Shown piece by piece: positions 31,400-43,805 of a stretch of 64,000 nucleotides of DNA; the stretch's first letter is position 1; each line of letters opens with the position of its first letter. The notes below the pieces were generated by a model. That model worked only from the letters and a program-made list of their open reading frames with translations. It searched no databases and was not told the origin of the DNA. The stretch covers positions 35,265,549-35,329,548 of the forward strand of contig NC_088804.1 of assembly GCF_011386835.1 (NCBI RefSeq). The letters run 5' to 3'. The DNA comes from Chrysemys picta bellii (taxonomy: Eukaryota; Chordata; Testudines; Emydidae). Position numbers and translations under genes: made by a program.

Positions 31400-32800
31400 C
31401 AGTGCAATCCGGACCAGTGGGGGGTTATGTCACTGCCTGCCCTGCAACCCTGAGTGCTTCACAATGTGTTGCTGCGGTAGCTCCCAACCTGGACCACTCA
31501 CAACCTACCCAGCCTACCAACATGCAGGTTACTCTCCGAGTGTCCATTTATAGCTGCAGCCCTGATCCAGCAGCCTGCCAGAAACAACCACTCTGGCTTC
31601 CACCAGCCTTGGTTACTGCTTGCAGGATGACCCCAACACCTTCCCAGTCCTGGATTGTCCCAGAAACCTGTGTTCTGCACTGTCCTGCCCTCTCCTGGGT
31701 AGTTCAGATATTAAGGTTCATTGCCCCTATAAAGTTTGTTACTTTAACTGGAGTTACCAAACAGTTCAGTTTAAACACAGCACTGGATTGGTTTAAATTC
31801 AATGTAGGTCAAGTTTATTAACAAAAGAAGATCGGGGTTTAAGTGAATTTAAGTATATGCAATAAAGTTAGAAATGATTAAAAGCAAATAAAAGTGAAAA
31901 CACACATTTAAAAGTCTAAAACTTAATCTAGCAAGTTTTGGTTCAAGGCTTTTGTACACGATAGACTGGGTGAAAGAGGCTTTCAGCAAGATGGTGACCG
32001 GTCACCCTTTACTCAGTCAGGATCTTCCCAAAGGTTCTGGTGCTTTTGTTGTTATAGGGTATGTCTACAACACAATTAAACACCTGGGGCTGGCCCAAGC
32101 CAGCTGACTCGGGCTTGGGCTAATGGGCTGTTTAATTGTGGTGTGGACGTTTGGGCTCAGGCTGGAGCCTAGGCTCAAGGAACTTGCGAGGTGGAAGGGT
32201 CTCAAAGCTCGGGTTGAGTCCAAACGTCTACACCGCAATTAAACAGCCCCTTAGCCTGAGGCCCCACAAGCCCGAGTCAGCGGGCATGGGCCAGCTGCGG
32301 GTGTCTAATTGCAATGTAGACATAACTTGGGGTTCTCTGACCCTTTCTTTTATATTCCAGTGAGCCCTTGAAGTGGATTCTTCTGTGGGTTACCCTTGAA
32401 AGTAAAGTTTATTCAAGCAGTAAGGATGGCGACATGGAGTTTGGTGGTGAAGGAGACTCCATGCTCTTTCTTCCCCAATTGTGTTTGCTAAAATGCAAAT
32501 TGTTGTGTTTCCTGCCATCCCCCTGCTGTCTTGAGGACCCTGTTTAGTACTTATATGTCAACTGAGGTAAGCATACATTCCTTTGTTTAGGCTAGACCTG
32601 CAGAGCTGTCTGGTTTTCAACATGTGCTAATAATGTCAGAGACATTATTGTTACATTGCATTCACATATACTGTTGCTATGTACATTTCACCATGATATT
32701 ATTGACCAGTGGTTTATTAGTTTTCAAATGATACCTCACAAGGCATATGTTGTACAAAGATTAGAATATTGTGTAGCGTGTGAATCCAGGGGTGAACTAG
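31400..32800. repeat. Putative unclassified interspersed repeat, split by a MITE
   Basis: The block has a GC-richer start (about 31400-31720), an A-rich centre (aatgattaaaagcaaataaa) and a right part (gggttacccttgaaagtaaa, atgatacctcacaaggcat). I believe this layout recurs in turtle genomes, possibly as retroelement-derived sequence, but no terminal repeats or coding motifs are visible, so this is a weak call. The 139-codon frame (31402-31821) is proline-rich without known motifs. A MITE at 32057-32326 interrupts it. Confidence 0.3.
32057..32326. mobile_element. Palindromic MITE ('gggtatgtctaca' ends)
   Basis: The left end GGGTATGTCTACAACACAAT is matched by the complement of 'gcaatgtagacataac' on the right. 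Internal arms also pair: taatgggctgtttaattg with caattaaacagcccctta, and tggacgtttgggctca with tgagtccaaacgtctaca. Nearly the whole 270 bp can fold back. There is no coding capacity. Confidence 0.8.
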
Positions 32801-35329
32801 GATCTTTTGGAAAAAAATAAAGGAAACTAGAGGAGTTGCCCTTGCTCAATAACTTTAGCACGTGAATGGTTCGAGTTGGGCTTCGTAAGTTTCCACCAGC
32901 TCAAGGATAGCGAGTATCAGAAGAGCTAGAGAAGCAGAGTTCACATCCACAGATTAAGATCTGTTCACTGAAATTATTCAGAGAATGATTTTAAATATGA
33001 ATTAATTTCACAAATATGCAAACTGCTCACAGACGATTCCCAGACAGAAAAGGAGGAAGAATTAGAGGAATAAATTATTCCTGCAGCTCTAGCTGCAACA
33101 CAGTTTAATCCAACCAGTATGAATCAGGCCAAATTTTGTAATAATCACATTATAAAAAATAAGTAAAAAATTGCCGTCTCCCTTCTCTTTCAGCTATTAT
33201 CATTTCTGTTCAGGAGAAGTAAATGGACACTCCATCCCATCTGCTATTTGTGGGAGTGAAGTGCTCGTGCACATAGCGTGGTCTCAAGTCTGTTAAGTAA
33301 TGGGAAAATATCACTTGTATTGCTTTCTTCTGAAGCACACCAGCTGCGATTTTGTTCATTTTGTACTCAACAGGGTGAAGGTCCAGAGACTGACACTGAA
33401 GTCAGACCATGAGACAGCTTCACATTTCACCAGACCCAACAAGCATATTCTGTTGCTTTCCAATTACAATAGCTTAGATATTTGGCCCTTAGATATAGAA
33501 ATACCAGGGATAGATCTTTCCCACACGTTCTTTTTATTGTTTTCCTGAAGGAGCTGAGCCACTGTTGATGGTTCTGTGCCAGGGCTGGCCTCTATAAAAG
33601 ACCTTGAATAGGAGGTATGCAGGGGAGACACTGAGTTGGGCTGAGAGATGCTAGGGCTTGGGTGTTCCCATGCCCTGGCTGATCCAAGCTATTGGAATGG
33701 CCTGTGGTGCTGTTGTATCATTGGTACAAGTTAGGCAAAGCCTTGAAGCTGCCACGTCCTGTGCCAATGACTGAACCATCCCTTGACAGGCCCAGTAAAA
33801 GGGAAATCCTGCTGTCCTCCCCTCTCAGTCCCTATGTTGGGCTCAGCACTGGCACAGGATGAGTCAGGCCTGGGGAATTGTGCAGAGGCCATTTGTTCAG
33901 TCCCTACCTGTGGGAGGGGTGTTCTTCAGAATGACCCAGCTGATCCTTATGAGAGGGCCATCACCTTGGCTGGGGATTGAACTGGAAACCTCCAGAACAT
34001 CAGCTGCTATAGCTTGAGCAAGAGAGCCAATGCTGCCTAGGTGGGGCTGTAACAGACTCCTATGCTCTTCAGACTGAACAGAGAGAGAGCGCGAGACCTT
34101 GAACACACTCACCAGTGGGTGACATGTACACAACTTGTTCATGAGTCAGGGCCTTATTGGAAGGATGTATCTTTTAAAGTGTTGAATAAGAAACAAACAG
34201 AAATGGAAAAATTATAACGTTAGCAGCGAACAAGACAATTTCCCCGCTCATCTTCTATGGAAACCTAATTTCCTTTAATGTGTATGCCATGGTTTTGTTT
34301 CTTTCATTCTTTGAACAGGACACAGCTCCGCATTCTTGGCAAAGCTTGGAGCTTCAGTAAGAAAATACCTGTTTATCTGTAGTTACTGTACAATGGCCCT
34401 AGTGCATCTAAAAAGTGCACAGTCGATTCACTAGTGTGTCCCCATACTCTTAAAATTTGCACTTCCTTGGTAAACCTGCCAAAAATGCTCTGTTAGCTAG
34501 GACACAGAGCACGAGTCGTACATTGTAATTAGTCCATTGTGTTGCAACTGAAAGAATACCATTGAGGAAAAAGTTTCCCCATAGTCTGCCCTGTTGATAT
34601 GCTTTGTATGCAATACAATAGTAACAATATAACATCCTAAAGCAACTGTGACAGAAAAACATTAAGGTACTGCTGCTCTTTTCTTAACTGAACCCATTGT
34701 GCTTAGATCTTACAGCTTGGATGATACAATATGTAAAATAGATTACCCACTGTTGTTAAACAGGATACTGACAGCAGCAATAACTACGTGAAGGGAGAGG
34801 AGAAAAGCTGCAGTGACAGGGTCTGCCAGTTACAGTTTTTAGCTAGAAGTTAAATCTTATTTGAATTTTCCTCGTAGAATTGAATAATAGCGCACCAGTG
34901 TTATGAAGTCTCAGGTGCAGACACTGTGATGCAACTGAAAGGGTAGGACATTCTAATGAGTCTGTGGAAATACTTCTATCTAATCCATCTTGGTCCAGTG
35001 GGATTATCAAAAGCTCCTAGATGCCTAACACCCATTGACATCAATGGGCGTCAGGTGCTGAGGTGCTTCTGAAAATCTCACTCTGTGACTAGATACATCT
35101 GTAGACATCTAAATGGCTTTAAAACGCTGGCCTCTCATAAGTACATATAGTGTCCTCCTCAGAGTGGTACCTGAGATGCTCCCAAGTATTTACAAATAGC
35201 AATCATAATGTCTCTTTCCTCCATCCCAGCCTATATGTGAAGAAATTTGTCAATGTAATGTGTATAAGTAAGGGAAGAAATGAGTTTTGCATTCAGTTCT
35301 GAACACAATGTGCTCCATGGTCATTCTTA
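32801..35329. other. Unassigned 2.5-kb interval
   Basis: No element or gene was recognised. Frames of up to 82 codons lack motifs. A dispersed-type motif lies at 34990-35085 (cccattgacatcaatgggcg). Possibly older single-copy sequence. Confidence 0.5.
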
Positions 35330-35745
35330 TCTCTTGTAGGCATGAGCTCCATAATCAGGGCCCAGCTCCTGTGACAGCTGGTTGACAGTTTCTTGGTTTC
35401 AGTGGAAAATATCAGTTGTTCAAAGGGAGAGGTGATCTCTCAGGTATCTAGAACAAGTCCCACAGGCAGCTTAAACTGGACTCTGGACTCAGTGGGGATC
35501 CAGTGCAAAGAATGAAGCACGGTGGTGACATTCTTACAGCAACTTGTATTTCCAAGTAGATGGGCTGCTATGTTTTCTACTAGCTAGAGTTTTCCCCAGG
35601 GCATGTGGTTTCATTTCTACATAGAATGGGTTGCAATAATCAAGAGCGGAGGTCGCGAATCCATAGATCACCGTGGCCAGGACTGTGTTCAAGACAATGG
35701 GGCACAATTTTCCAGCCAGTTGCAGAAGGAAGTTTTTTGCTACCA
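35330..35745. repeat. Possible ancient LINE (L2-like) 3' region
   Basis: The text 'ggggatccagtgcaaag', gtggtgacattcttacagc, 'atgggttgcaataatcaaga' and gatcaccgtggccagga follows the order of an old amniote LINE 3' region, where the block runs 'cagtgcag ... gtgacat ... gcaatagtcaa ... atggtggcc'. Decay is heavy and strand is uncertain. Confidence 0.35.
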
Positions 35746-36612
35746 TGGCTATATGAAAGGGTGCTTAAGATGGTTCGCTCCAGTCTATGCTTGAAATTTA
35801 ACTGTGCTCAATACCCATTCAGTTGCACCCATGACGAAAACCCATTGACTGCAACAGAACTCACACATACAAAATGGTAGAACACATATAAAACAAAACA
35901 AAGAAAAAACCAGGAAGAAGACAGTCCGTTATTTCCCCATATTTTAGTTTAAGTTTCACTAAAGTTCAATTGTCTAGAGGAAAAAACCTCTTGCTCTTTC
36001 TATTTCTGGTCCAATTATCATAATAAATAAATTCTCCAGCACAGGTCCATAAAATAGATAAATCCATTTGTTCAGCATGCAGATAAGATGGGAGCCAAAG
36101 TGAGAAAACAACAAGAAGAGAGCCGCTAAAGACCAATACAAATGTTATCAGGGAGAAACAGATCAAATCAGGAGGGATTTAAATGCCAATCTCAATTTTC
36201 TGTTCTTCCCACCAAATATGCACACCCTTCACCAATTACGGCTGCAATGGAATCTAACGTGCCTTGTAAACAGCGTGAGGCGGCCAAGGGTCAAATTCAG
36301 TGATGGCTTAAATGGGTGTGTTAATGGGCAATGGCCCCACTCCACTCCTTGGACATACACATCATGGATATCACCCAAACTCACCTCCCCTTCCTAGGAT
36401 TTGTGTTTATTCCTTCAATAACAAGGCCCTACATCAGGGCTGTGCTTATGACATAAGCTCAGTCCTGAGCAGGATAACTGGGATTTCTCCCTACAGGATC
36501 TCCTCTCCTGGCTTCCCCTTTAGCTATTTCTTGCTTTATGGGCCCTCCCTGGTCTGGCTACCAGTGAGTCAGTAGAAAAGTTCTGCTTCCCTATACAGTC
36601 CAACATATAATT
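35746..36612. other. Unassigned interval
   Basis: Nothing was recognised. Short frames at 35605-35880 overlap the preceding fragment and have no motif. Confidence 0.5.
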
Positions 36613-36981
36613 ACGTACAGCAGGAGTTCTCAACCTTTTTTTTTTTTTTTGAGGCCCCCTCAACATGCTATAAAAATTCCATGGCCCAGCTGTGCCACAA
36701 CAACTGTTTTTCTGCATATAAAAGCCAGGGCCGGCAAGCAGGGCAATTTCCCGGGGCCCCATTCCACAGGGGGCATCGCAAAGCTAAATTGCTCAGGCTT
36801 TGGCTTCAGCCCTGGGTGGTGGGCTCAGGGCTCCGGACTGCAGTCCCTCATGATGAGGCTTCGGCTTTCTGCCCTGGGTCCTAGTGAGTGTAATGCTAGA
36901 CATGCTTGGCGGACCCCCTAAAACCTGCTCGCAGCCCCATAGGGGGCCCCAGAGCCCTGGTTGAGAACCACTGATGTACAA
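36613..36981. mobile_element. hAT (Charlie-type) non-autonomous element
   Basis: The element 36621-36973 has ends CAGGAGTTCTCAACC and GGTTGAGAACCACTG, near-perfect inverted repeats of the CAGnGGTTCTCAACC type. The flanks 'acgtacag' and 'atgtacaa' agree at six of eight positions, with C/T and G/A differences as expected from old CpG decay, so an 8-bp TSD is likely. A T14 run follows the left end. The body is CpG-depleted and GC-rich (cccggggccccattccac). Frames here (e.g. 36649-36921) are incidental. Confidence 0.8.
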
Positions 36982-37737
36982 GAGCCTACTGCTTGACATC
37001 CAGTTACAGGGTCATTGCTATTTTCATCAGCAGGAATTGTGCCTATTGGCATGGGGAGCATGCTGATAGCAGCTCCTCCATTCACAGAAACATTTTGGTT
37101 CTTCTCTTTAATACACAGAAGAGAGCTGTTTTTCAGAGAGTGGTCAGAGCAAAATAAATAATTCCATTCGTTGTATAGTTCAATCTGTTCAGCACAGGAC
37201 TAAATTCTGAAAAGGTTCCTTCTGGGAAATTCTCTCAGGTCTACGTGGTTTACCGAAGACAGTCCATAGTGTGACATCACAAATACCAGAAGTCTCATTG
37301 TGACCCGTGCCATCCATGCTGCCTGTGATGTCACAGCATGGTGCATATTGGGATGTATTTAAGGAACCATGAAATACAAAGTGGTGTTCCCGAGGGGGTG
37401 AAAGCAGTGTTTAAAAAGGCTAGTTAAAACTTTTTTTCTGTACTGAATAGTCGCCCCAGCTTGGTATGAGGACTGATCAAAATTAAATCTGGGTTTAATT
37501 TAATTTTCTTGTGGATTCACCTGTAAGATATTTTTATAGTATAGGACTCTGGCAAACTCATGTATTTTCAGTGAAATTCTTAACATTTTCCTGGATTTAA
37601 GTCATTGAAAAAATGTCATTAGAAACCAGGCAACCATTTTCTCCTGGTTTCTCTTTTTTACTTCATCCTAGTAGTAAAGAGCATTGCAACCACTGCCTAT
37701 AATCGTAATTGTCGCATTGTTTCGTTTTACTCCCTAG
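36982..37737. other. Unassigned interval
   Basis: Two copies of a gtgacatcac/tgatgtcacag pair (about 37270-37336) form a small inverted motif. No gene was found. Confidence 0.5.
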
Positions 37738-37830
37738 TCTGTCCTGTGTTTGCACAGCACCTAGCACCGTCAGATTATGGTGCATAAAAAGTGCTCCTAG
37801 GTGCTATGATAATGATAATCATCACCACCA
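37738..37830 (+). repeat. CORE-SINE tail fragment
   Basis: 'gtttgcacagcacctagcac', then attatggtgcataaaaag and 'gctcctaggtgctatgataa', corresponds to the MIR-like tail of the other copies, ending in (AAT)-like sequence. Confidence 0.6.
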
Positions 37831-38634
37831 CAACCTTTACTGGCTTCCAAACCAGAGAACAGGATCAAGCAGAGGAATGGTGGCATCTCTCCATTATGAC
37901 TTGGTAAACATCTCTCTCCCTTTTCCCCGCTTCATCATGAACAGAAAAGGCAATGCAGAATTTAAGGCAGAGGGAACGTTTACTAGAATGATTAATTTCA
38001 GTTGATAACTTTGTTCCTCGTTACACAGTCAAAACCAGAATTATTACTGGACTGCTCTGATGACTGAGATGATAGTGCATCAAACAGAGCAGAGAGGTAT
38101 CCAGCCTCTAGGTTAACCTTTGGCTTGCACACATCGGAACGGCAAGGCGGGGTTATTTTAGAAAGCTTTAGGGGAAGGGGAGTATTGTGCTGCGAATATA
38201 TATCCAGGTAAAGACAGTGCTCTGCTAATGTATCTCAATCCTGACTGGCAGGGACCACCTCTAGGGATGCGATGAGAGCTCATTTTCCATGGCCCATTCA
38301 ATTCTGGGCCTCTGTGCTGAGTCTGTTAACAAGATTATGATCATTAGTGCCAGCTGTCACTGGGTTGTTTTGGTGGCACGAACTCTTGCCCTCTTAGAAG
38401 CAGAAAGCCTCCTGGTGTTTCCTCTGGCTGCAAAGGTGCCTCACCACCTATGCACTGCGCCCAAAGGGTTTAATCTAACCCACAGTAAATATTGTTTCTA
38501 TAAAATGAAAGTGGCCCTCTGTCTGAAAGCCCTAGGAAGAACCTATATTTAACTTTGCAGGGGCTTCAACCTCCAAGAAATGCAGGCAAGTGTTTTATTG
38601 AATGTGGCCCTACCTAAAGACTCAAGCCTATATT
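37831..38634. other. Unassigned interval
   Basis: No recognised element or gene; frames of 87 to 98 codons lack motifs. Confidence 0.5.
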
Positions 38635-38770
38635 ATTATTATTATTGTGTAGAGGAGCCCCTGTCAAGGACCGGGACCCCATTGTGTTAGGTTCTGTTCA
38701 CACACAGAACACAAAGATGGTCCCTGGCCCATCTTTTTAGTATAAGACTAGAGAACAGATGGAGACAGAC
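38635..38770 (-). repeat. CORE-SINE tail fragment, minus strand
   Basis: (TTA)n, then 'gtcaaggaccgggacccc', attgtgttaggttctgttca and acaaagatggtccctgg is the reverse of the MIR-like tail. A short (ACAG)n-like run follows at 38764-38777. Confidence 0.65.
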
Positions 38771-38789
38771 AGACAGAAACAATGAGACA

Positions 38790-39626
38790 GTTTAGCACAG
38801 GGGCGGGCAAACTTTTTGGCCTGAGGGCCACATCGGGTTTTGTAAATTGTATGGAGGGCCGGTTAAGGGAGGGGGTCATGGCCCAGCCCCCACCTCCTAT
38901 CTGCCCCCCCAGGGACTCCTGCTCCATCCAACCCCCCTCCCCCGCCGTTCCCTGATGGCCTCTCTAGGACCCCTGCCCCTTCCACCCCCCCCCGCTCCCT
39001 GTCCCCTGACCGCCCCCAGACCTCCGCTGCCCCATCCAACCCCTCCTCTCATTCCTGATGGTCCCCCCGGAACCCCTTCCCCATCCAACCACCCCTTCTC
39101 CCTGTCCCCTGACTGCTCCCGGAACCCCTGCTCTGACTGTCCCCTGCCACCCCATCCAACCCCCACTCCTTCCTGACTGACCCCTGCCCTCATTCAACCC
39201 CCTGTTCCCCCCCATCCGCCCCGACTCCTATCCACACCCCCGCCCCTGACTACCTCCTGAACTCCCCTGCCCTCTATCCAACCCCCCCTGCTCCCTGACC
39301 CCTTACCGTGCTGCCTGGAGCACTGGTAGCTGGCGGCGCTACAGCCACGCCACCCGGCAGGAGCCGGGCCAAGCCGCTGCCACCACACAGCACAGAAACC
39401 GGGTCAGGCTGGGCTCTGCAGCTGTGCTGCCCCAGGAGCTCACAGCCCCACCACCTAGAGCATTGCGCCAGCAGTGGAGTGAGCGAGCTGAGGCTGCAGG
39501 GGAGAGGGGACAGCAGGGGAGGGGCCAGAGGTAGCCTCCCGGGCCAGGAGCTCAGGGGCCAGGCAGGATGGTCCTGCGGGCCAGATGTGGCCCACAGGCC
39601 TTAGTTTGTCCACCTCTGGTTTAGCA
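38790..39626. mobile_element. hAT non-autonomous element with perfect 8-bp TSD and C-rich core
   Basis: The 821-bp element (38798-39618) lies between 'gtttagca' repeats (38790-38797 and 39619-39626). Its ends are CAGGGGCGGGCAAACTTTTT and the complement of CAGGCCTTAGTTTGTCCACCTCTG's matching part, clear hAT-type inverted repeats. The interior 38880-39300 is a degenerate C-rich tandem repeat with units of about 50-65 bp built on 'ccccatccaacccc' and 'tccctgtcccctgac'. This low-complexity core opens frames on both strands (38847-39176, 38897-39193) that are not genes. Confidence 0.92.
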
Positions 39627-41148
39627 TAATAGGCAGTGGTTTTAGTACACTAGCAGGCTGTTGTCAAGTTACTATTGTGGGTAGTGCTTACTACAGTGAG
39701 AAGTTCTATTGACTTCAGTAATAAGTTTTATCCATGGCTTAAGCACCTGGACCTAAATCTGTATTTATATTCCACAGGAAAGCTTTGGACTGTTAAATGC
39801 CAGTGAATGATGCTGCTGCTAAATGACAGTGAAGGAACACCTATGTACAAGATGCTGCTTTAATATCGTTTACATTTTTTGCTTGGTCTTGTATTCTCTT
39901 GCAGACTTGCTATCCTTTGTTTGTGTATGGATGGTAGATTGTTTATATTCTTTACAGAGTGCTCACAATTCTATATGCATTATACCCTTCTAGTGTTGCC
40001 ATCTGCCCGTACTTTAAGATATGTAGAATATATGCACATCATACAGCTGTCTGTCATGTTTAATTTAACAGAAGGGGTTGGTTCCACTAAATACCTGCAA
40101 TGTATTGTTACAAAATTACCACATAACATATTCACCCAAGTGAGCTCCCACACATCATGCTTTTAAAAGTCAATTTATATTTAACATATGTCCTAACACC
40201 TCTAAGCTAAATGTAAACTAAATCTGTATGTGGGGCACACTGAAAAGTGTTACAGTGTAAGCTCTTTTGAGGGATGGGTTGGGGTAGAAAACATTTTGAC
40301 CAAAGCTGATTATCAGTATAATTATTCTGCAGTCACACTTGAGGAAACTATCCAGTAAATCAAACCCAACTGTCCGCCCACTTGCAGTGAAGAGACTAAA
40401 ACCTGTCAAATCAGAAAAGTAGGAACAGGTGGTCTCGTTTACAAAAAAGGCTGCTCCTCATACCACAGAATGCGGTACATAAATACATCTATATTTATTA
40501 GATACATGTCTCATGGTTTAGTATGTAACATTACGTATGCATATGTTGCACGCACACACACACGAACAAGCTCCTCTAATATACCCAACAAACAGTCAAT
40601 GGCTTTTAAAGCGCAGTCAGAAGAACCCTTTGTATTTAGTTTTTTAAATCAAGGGTGACAGTGTCAGGTGATCTACCAGGTTGTCTAGGATTGGAGGAAT
40701 TTACAATTGAAGAGGGAGACTAAGAATCGTAGCCCCAATTCAGCAAGGTACTGCAGTACCCGCCCAACATTAAGCATGTAAGCAGCTCCATTAGAGTCAA
40801 GAGACCGACACATGCGTGAAGTTAGGCAGCTGCTGAAGGATCTTGCTGAATTATGGCCTATTTTATTAATATAATAGGATCACAGAGCAAGGGGAAAAGA
40901 TGGATGAAAGATGTACCCCTCTCAGAGGCCCTAACGTCCTTTCTGTCCAAGCCGTGTGGATGAGGGAGAAAGAACTTTTCCCTGGGGTCAAGCAAGTCTC
41001 CAAGCAAGCAGTTACCCCTGTCAGATGGTGGTGGAGAATGGCCCAACTGGGGCCATCCTCCTTCTTCATCCAAGACCAGGATCCCAGTGAGGCAGAGAGA
41101 ACAGCTCCACCAGGACTATCCCTACTCCTCCACTTTAGAGTAGGACAC

Positions 41149-41149
<1 letters not shown>
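39627..41149. other. Unassigned interval
   Basis: A short (CA)n lies at 40551-40562. A dispersed-type motif lies at 40733-40860. The frame 40900-41343 becomes open only by crossing the GT tract. No gene was recognised. Confidence 0.5.

Positions 41150-41150
<1 letters not shown>

Positions 41151-41220
<70 letters not shown>
41151..41220 (+). repeat. (GT)35 microsatellite
   Basis: An uninterrupted GT dinucleotide run of about 70 bases. It forces open frames of alternating Cys-Val (plus) and His-Thr (minus), which are not genes. A run this long is expected to be highly polymorphic in length. Confidence 0.97.
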
Positions 41221-41223
<3 letters not shown>

Positions 41224-42809
41224 GAGGGGAACAGCATAGCTGGGGCATTCATACTGCACTCAGCACCATGGTACCTGCTGTTCGCAATGGACAGGGAAAG
41301 GCTGCTCACATGTGGCACCTATGGATCTATCTGCAGCTCTTGACATGGGTTATCACAAGACCTTGCTGTCTGTTTTGGGACAGGCCAGTAGGACAATGAA
41401 TGAATTCTGGGCATGCTTCCTTGAACAGCCCAGTTGGTGCTACAGGATGGACTTCCATCAGCTTGTACTCGGATGCGATGCTCCTGAGATTTCTGCTTTC
41501 AGTGCTTGTATGCTGCCAGGTTGGGGTGGAATTATTTGGAAGTCCTGCCTGGGCTATCACTGCTTTTCAAACTGTACACGGCAGCATACTTACTTCTCTC
41601 TGGGCACTGAGGGAAAATCAGCAAGGGTTGAACAGTTGGTATGGAGGAGATTCAGAGTCAAAGGATGAGAAAATGTCTCAGTCAATCCCAGCAAAGCTGA
41701 AGTGACGCCTATTGCTTTGTGCAACAGGAGTAAAAGAATGCTTAGGAATCCCTATTTTTAGGAGATGTTTCAAAGGGCCAAGGAGGTGCACAGAGGAGCA
41801 TCAGAAAGCGAACAAACCTGATCGCTGGCAGACCAAAGGCAAGAGTGGTGGATGGACAGGAACTGGTGCCAGACTTCAGGGGCTTTAATGGAGAATGCCC
41901 TACTAAAGCTGCCTCCCATTTAAATCAGCCAGATTGCACATGCCAGACCCCCTGCCTCTCATCACCTAGCTTGGTAATCAGGAGGCATCCTTTTGATATC
42001 ACGGATGCAGCAATGCTGTGTTCTGTACAAATGAGTTTCCTAAGAAGCTGAGCCTCTCTCTCCAGCTGGTGCGGAGTATGCTTGATTGTTATCGGGGGTG
42101 GTAAAAAGGATTCTGTCCACCTGCTGCTGTGTTCCTTTCACAAGCAGACTGAGTTTAAAGGTGGGCTAATGGTTAGAGCCAAAAACATTTCAAAGTCCCA
42201 TGTGATTGGTCAGCCATGCAAAATGCATGTGCAGCTGCTTATTTATTTATAAGATCTTTTTATGGTGCTCACAACCATCATAATACTGGGCTAGCAAAAT
42301 TCCATCTGTCTCTCCATAGTAACTGCACACCCAAATCTGCATTTCCACATGCTACTACTCAACTAGGGCTCACAAACACTGGATTTTGCCGGGGCACCGG
42401 CCAGGAGCACTTTTTGGGTGGTTAAACAACTGGACTTAATAAATGTTGAACTTCACAAGAATAGGTGAACTGGTTTCCTAGCTTCTTTCTGAACTTCTGA
42501 CACTTTGTCCCATAAAAACGAAGAGCGATGGGCTTCGTTGATCCTGAGTGGGAGGGAAGAACAGGTAGATACATTGTCTGGAGTAATACTGTGGCTGTAT
42601 TTATAAAAAAAAAGTTCTGGATAATTTTATGACCAAAAGTAATGTGTAACTATGTCAGCGTAACCCACAGTAGGAAGGGATGGGGCTTTTACATAGATAT
42701 TGGTGTCAAACACCTCTCCCGTTTGGCATTGCCATTGACTTCATTATGGAAAAAAGAGTAGCCTGGTACAACTCAGGCATCACATGACTTAACAGTCCAC
42801 TAGAAGGTT
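41221..42809. other. Unassigned interval
   Basis: The overlapping frames 41312-41668 (118 codons) and 41400-41705 (101 codons), both plus, have no motif. A 77-codon minus frame overlaps them. No mobile element ends were recognised. Confidence 0.45.
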
Positions 42810-43067
42810 TAGGCCACTTCTATATTATTGGGGCTACAGTGTCGTAGCTGTGCTGCTGTAACCTGTAGCATAGACACAGACTAACGTGATGGAAAGGGTT
42901 TTTCTCTCACTATATGAACTCCATCTCCACAAGCGACGGTAACTAGGTCAACAGAAGCATTCTTCTGTGTCTGCATCAGGGGTTAGGTCAACATAGCTAC
43001 AGTACTCAGGGGTGTGGGTTTTTCTGAGAGCCATAGTTATGCCAACCACAGTTTAGACCAGGCCTTA
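42810..43067. mobile_element. Degraded MITE ('aggcc...tctatatta' type ends)
   Basis: The left TAGGCCACTTCTATATTA is matched by the complement of 'tttagaccaggcctta' on the right. The interior has paired blocks (ctacagtgtcgtagctgtg against acatagctacagtactc; aggtcaacagaagcatt). It resembles the copies at 46299 and 62585 in ends and content, but more decayed. No TSD was resolved. Confidence 0.55.
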
Positions 43068-43119
43068 GAAGAGCTTATCATCTGCAAAAGCTAAGTGACA
43101 GCTCAACTAAAAGGCAAAT

Positions 43120-43805
43120 GAAAATCAAAAGACAGTCAACATTGCAAAAAAGACTAGGTTAATTATTAGTTATGAAAAAACAAATCAAATGAGAATCCCA
43201 GCAACTCCCAACTCCAGTATTACATTAGAAGACAAAGGAATACAAAAGGGGAGTCAATTCACATACATTGGCAGTAAAGTTCAAGTCAGTGGGGATATCT
43301 AGAAGGAAATGTGGCAAACTGGCAAGGCAACAGCTGCATTTACCAGCTTAAACAAGGTTTGGTCATTGAAAGTCTGCAACTTCCAGACCAAACTACGAAT
43401 CTTCAATTCGAATGTTATTTCCACCTCCACGTCTGGAGGTGAAAGCTAGTAATCCACAATAGGTACAGATGGAGGAAAAGCCTTCTAAAAGCCTCAGGAA
43501 AGTACTAGGTATTATATGGAATGAATTTATAACAAATATCAAGATTTGTCAGAGAGCTGAACAACTCCTATCTCTGAACTTATCCTGAAAAGAAGATGGA
43601 AATATCTGGAACCTGCCTTAAGAATGAAACCAGAGTATCTGCCATGGCAGGTGTGCCATTGGGCAGCTGGAGGAGTCAGATGAAAGAATTCCTCCATCAA
43701 ACAGTCTTCAGAGAGGAAAAACTAACAGGATGCAGCATAAAGGACATGTAAATAGTAGTCCAGGATAGACAGGGATGGCAGAGCCTTCTTTGAGCCCTAA
43801 GCAAC
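43120..43805 (+). mobile_element. RTE-like LINE 3' end, second lineage (decayed)
   Basis: Translation by eye gives QFTYIGSKVQVSGDI, then AAFTSLNKVWSLKVCNFQTK and LRIFNSNVISTS, then ILKRRWKYLEPALRMKPEYL and WQVCHWAAGG, and finally VQDRQGWQSLL before a stop. This matches the same C-terminal LINE region as the fragment at 181-831 ('TYLGS ... LNKVW ... RRWRWIGH'), but differs enough to be another subfamily. Many stops and at least one missing stretch (the LLYGSE.W block) mark it as dead. It is 5'-truncated and has no clear simple tail. Confidence 0.68.

Noticed and set aside
31338..31821. Possible proline/cysteine-rich host exon
   Set aside because: Two overlapping frames give different proteins, neither with a known motif, and the region looks repetitive.
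38847..39604. Proline-rich frames that resemble a collagen- or formin-like protein
   Set aside because: They come from the C-rich tandem core of a hAT element bounded by TSDs.
40900..41343. 147-codon frame on plus (with a 150-codon minus partner at 40866-41318)
   Set aside because: Both owe their length to the GT tract, which translates as alternating Cys-Val or His-Thr; flanking residues show no motif.
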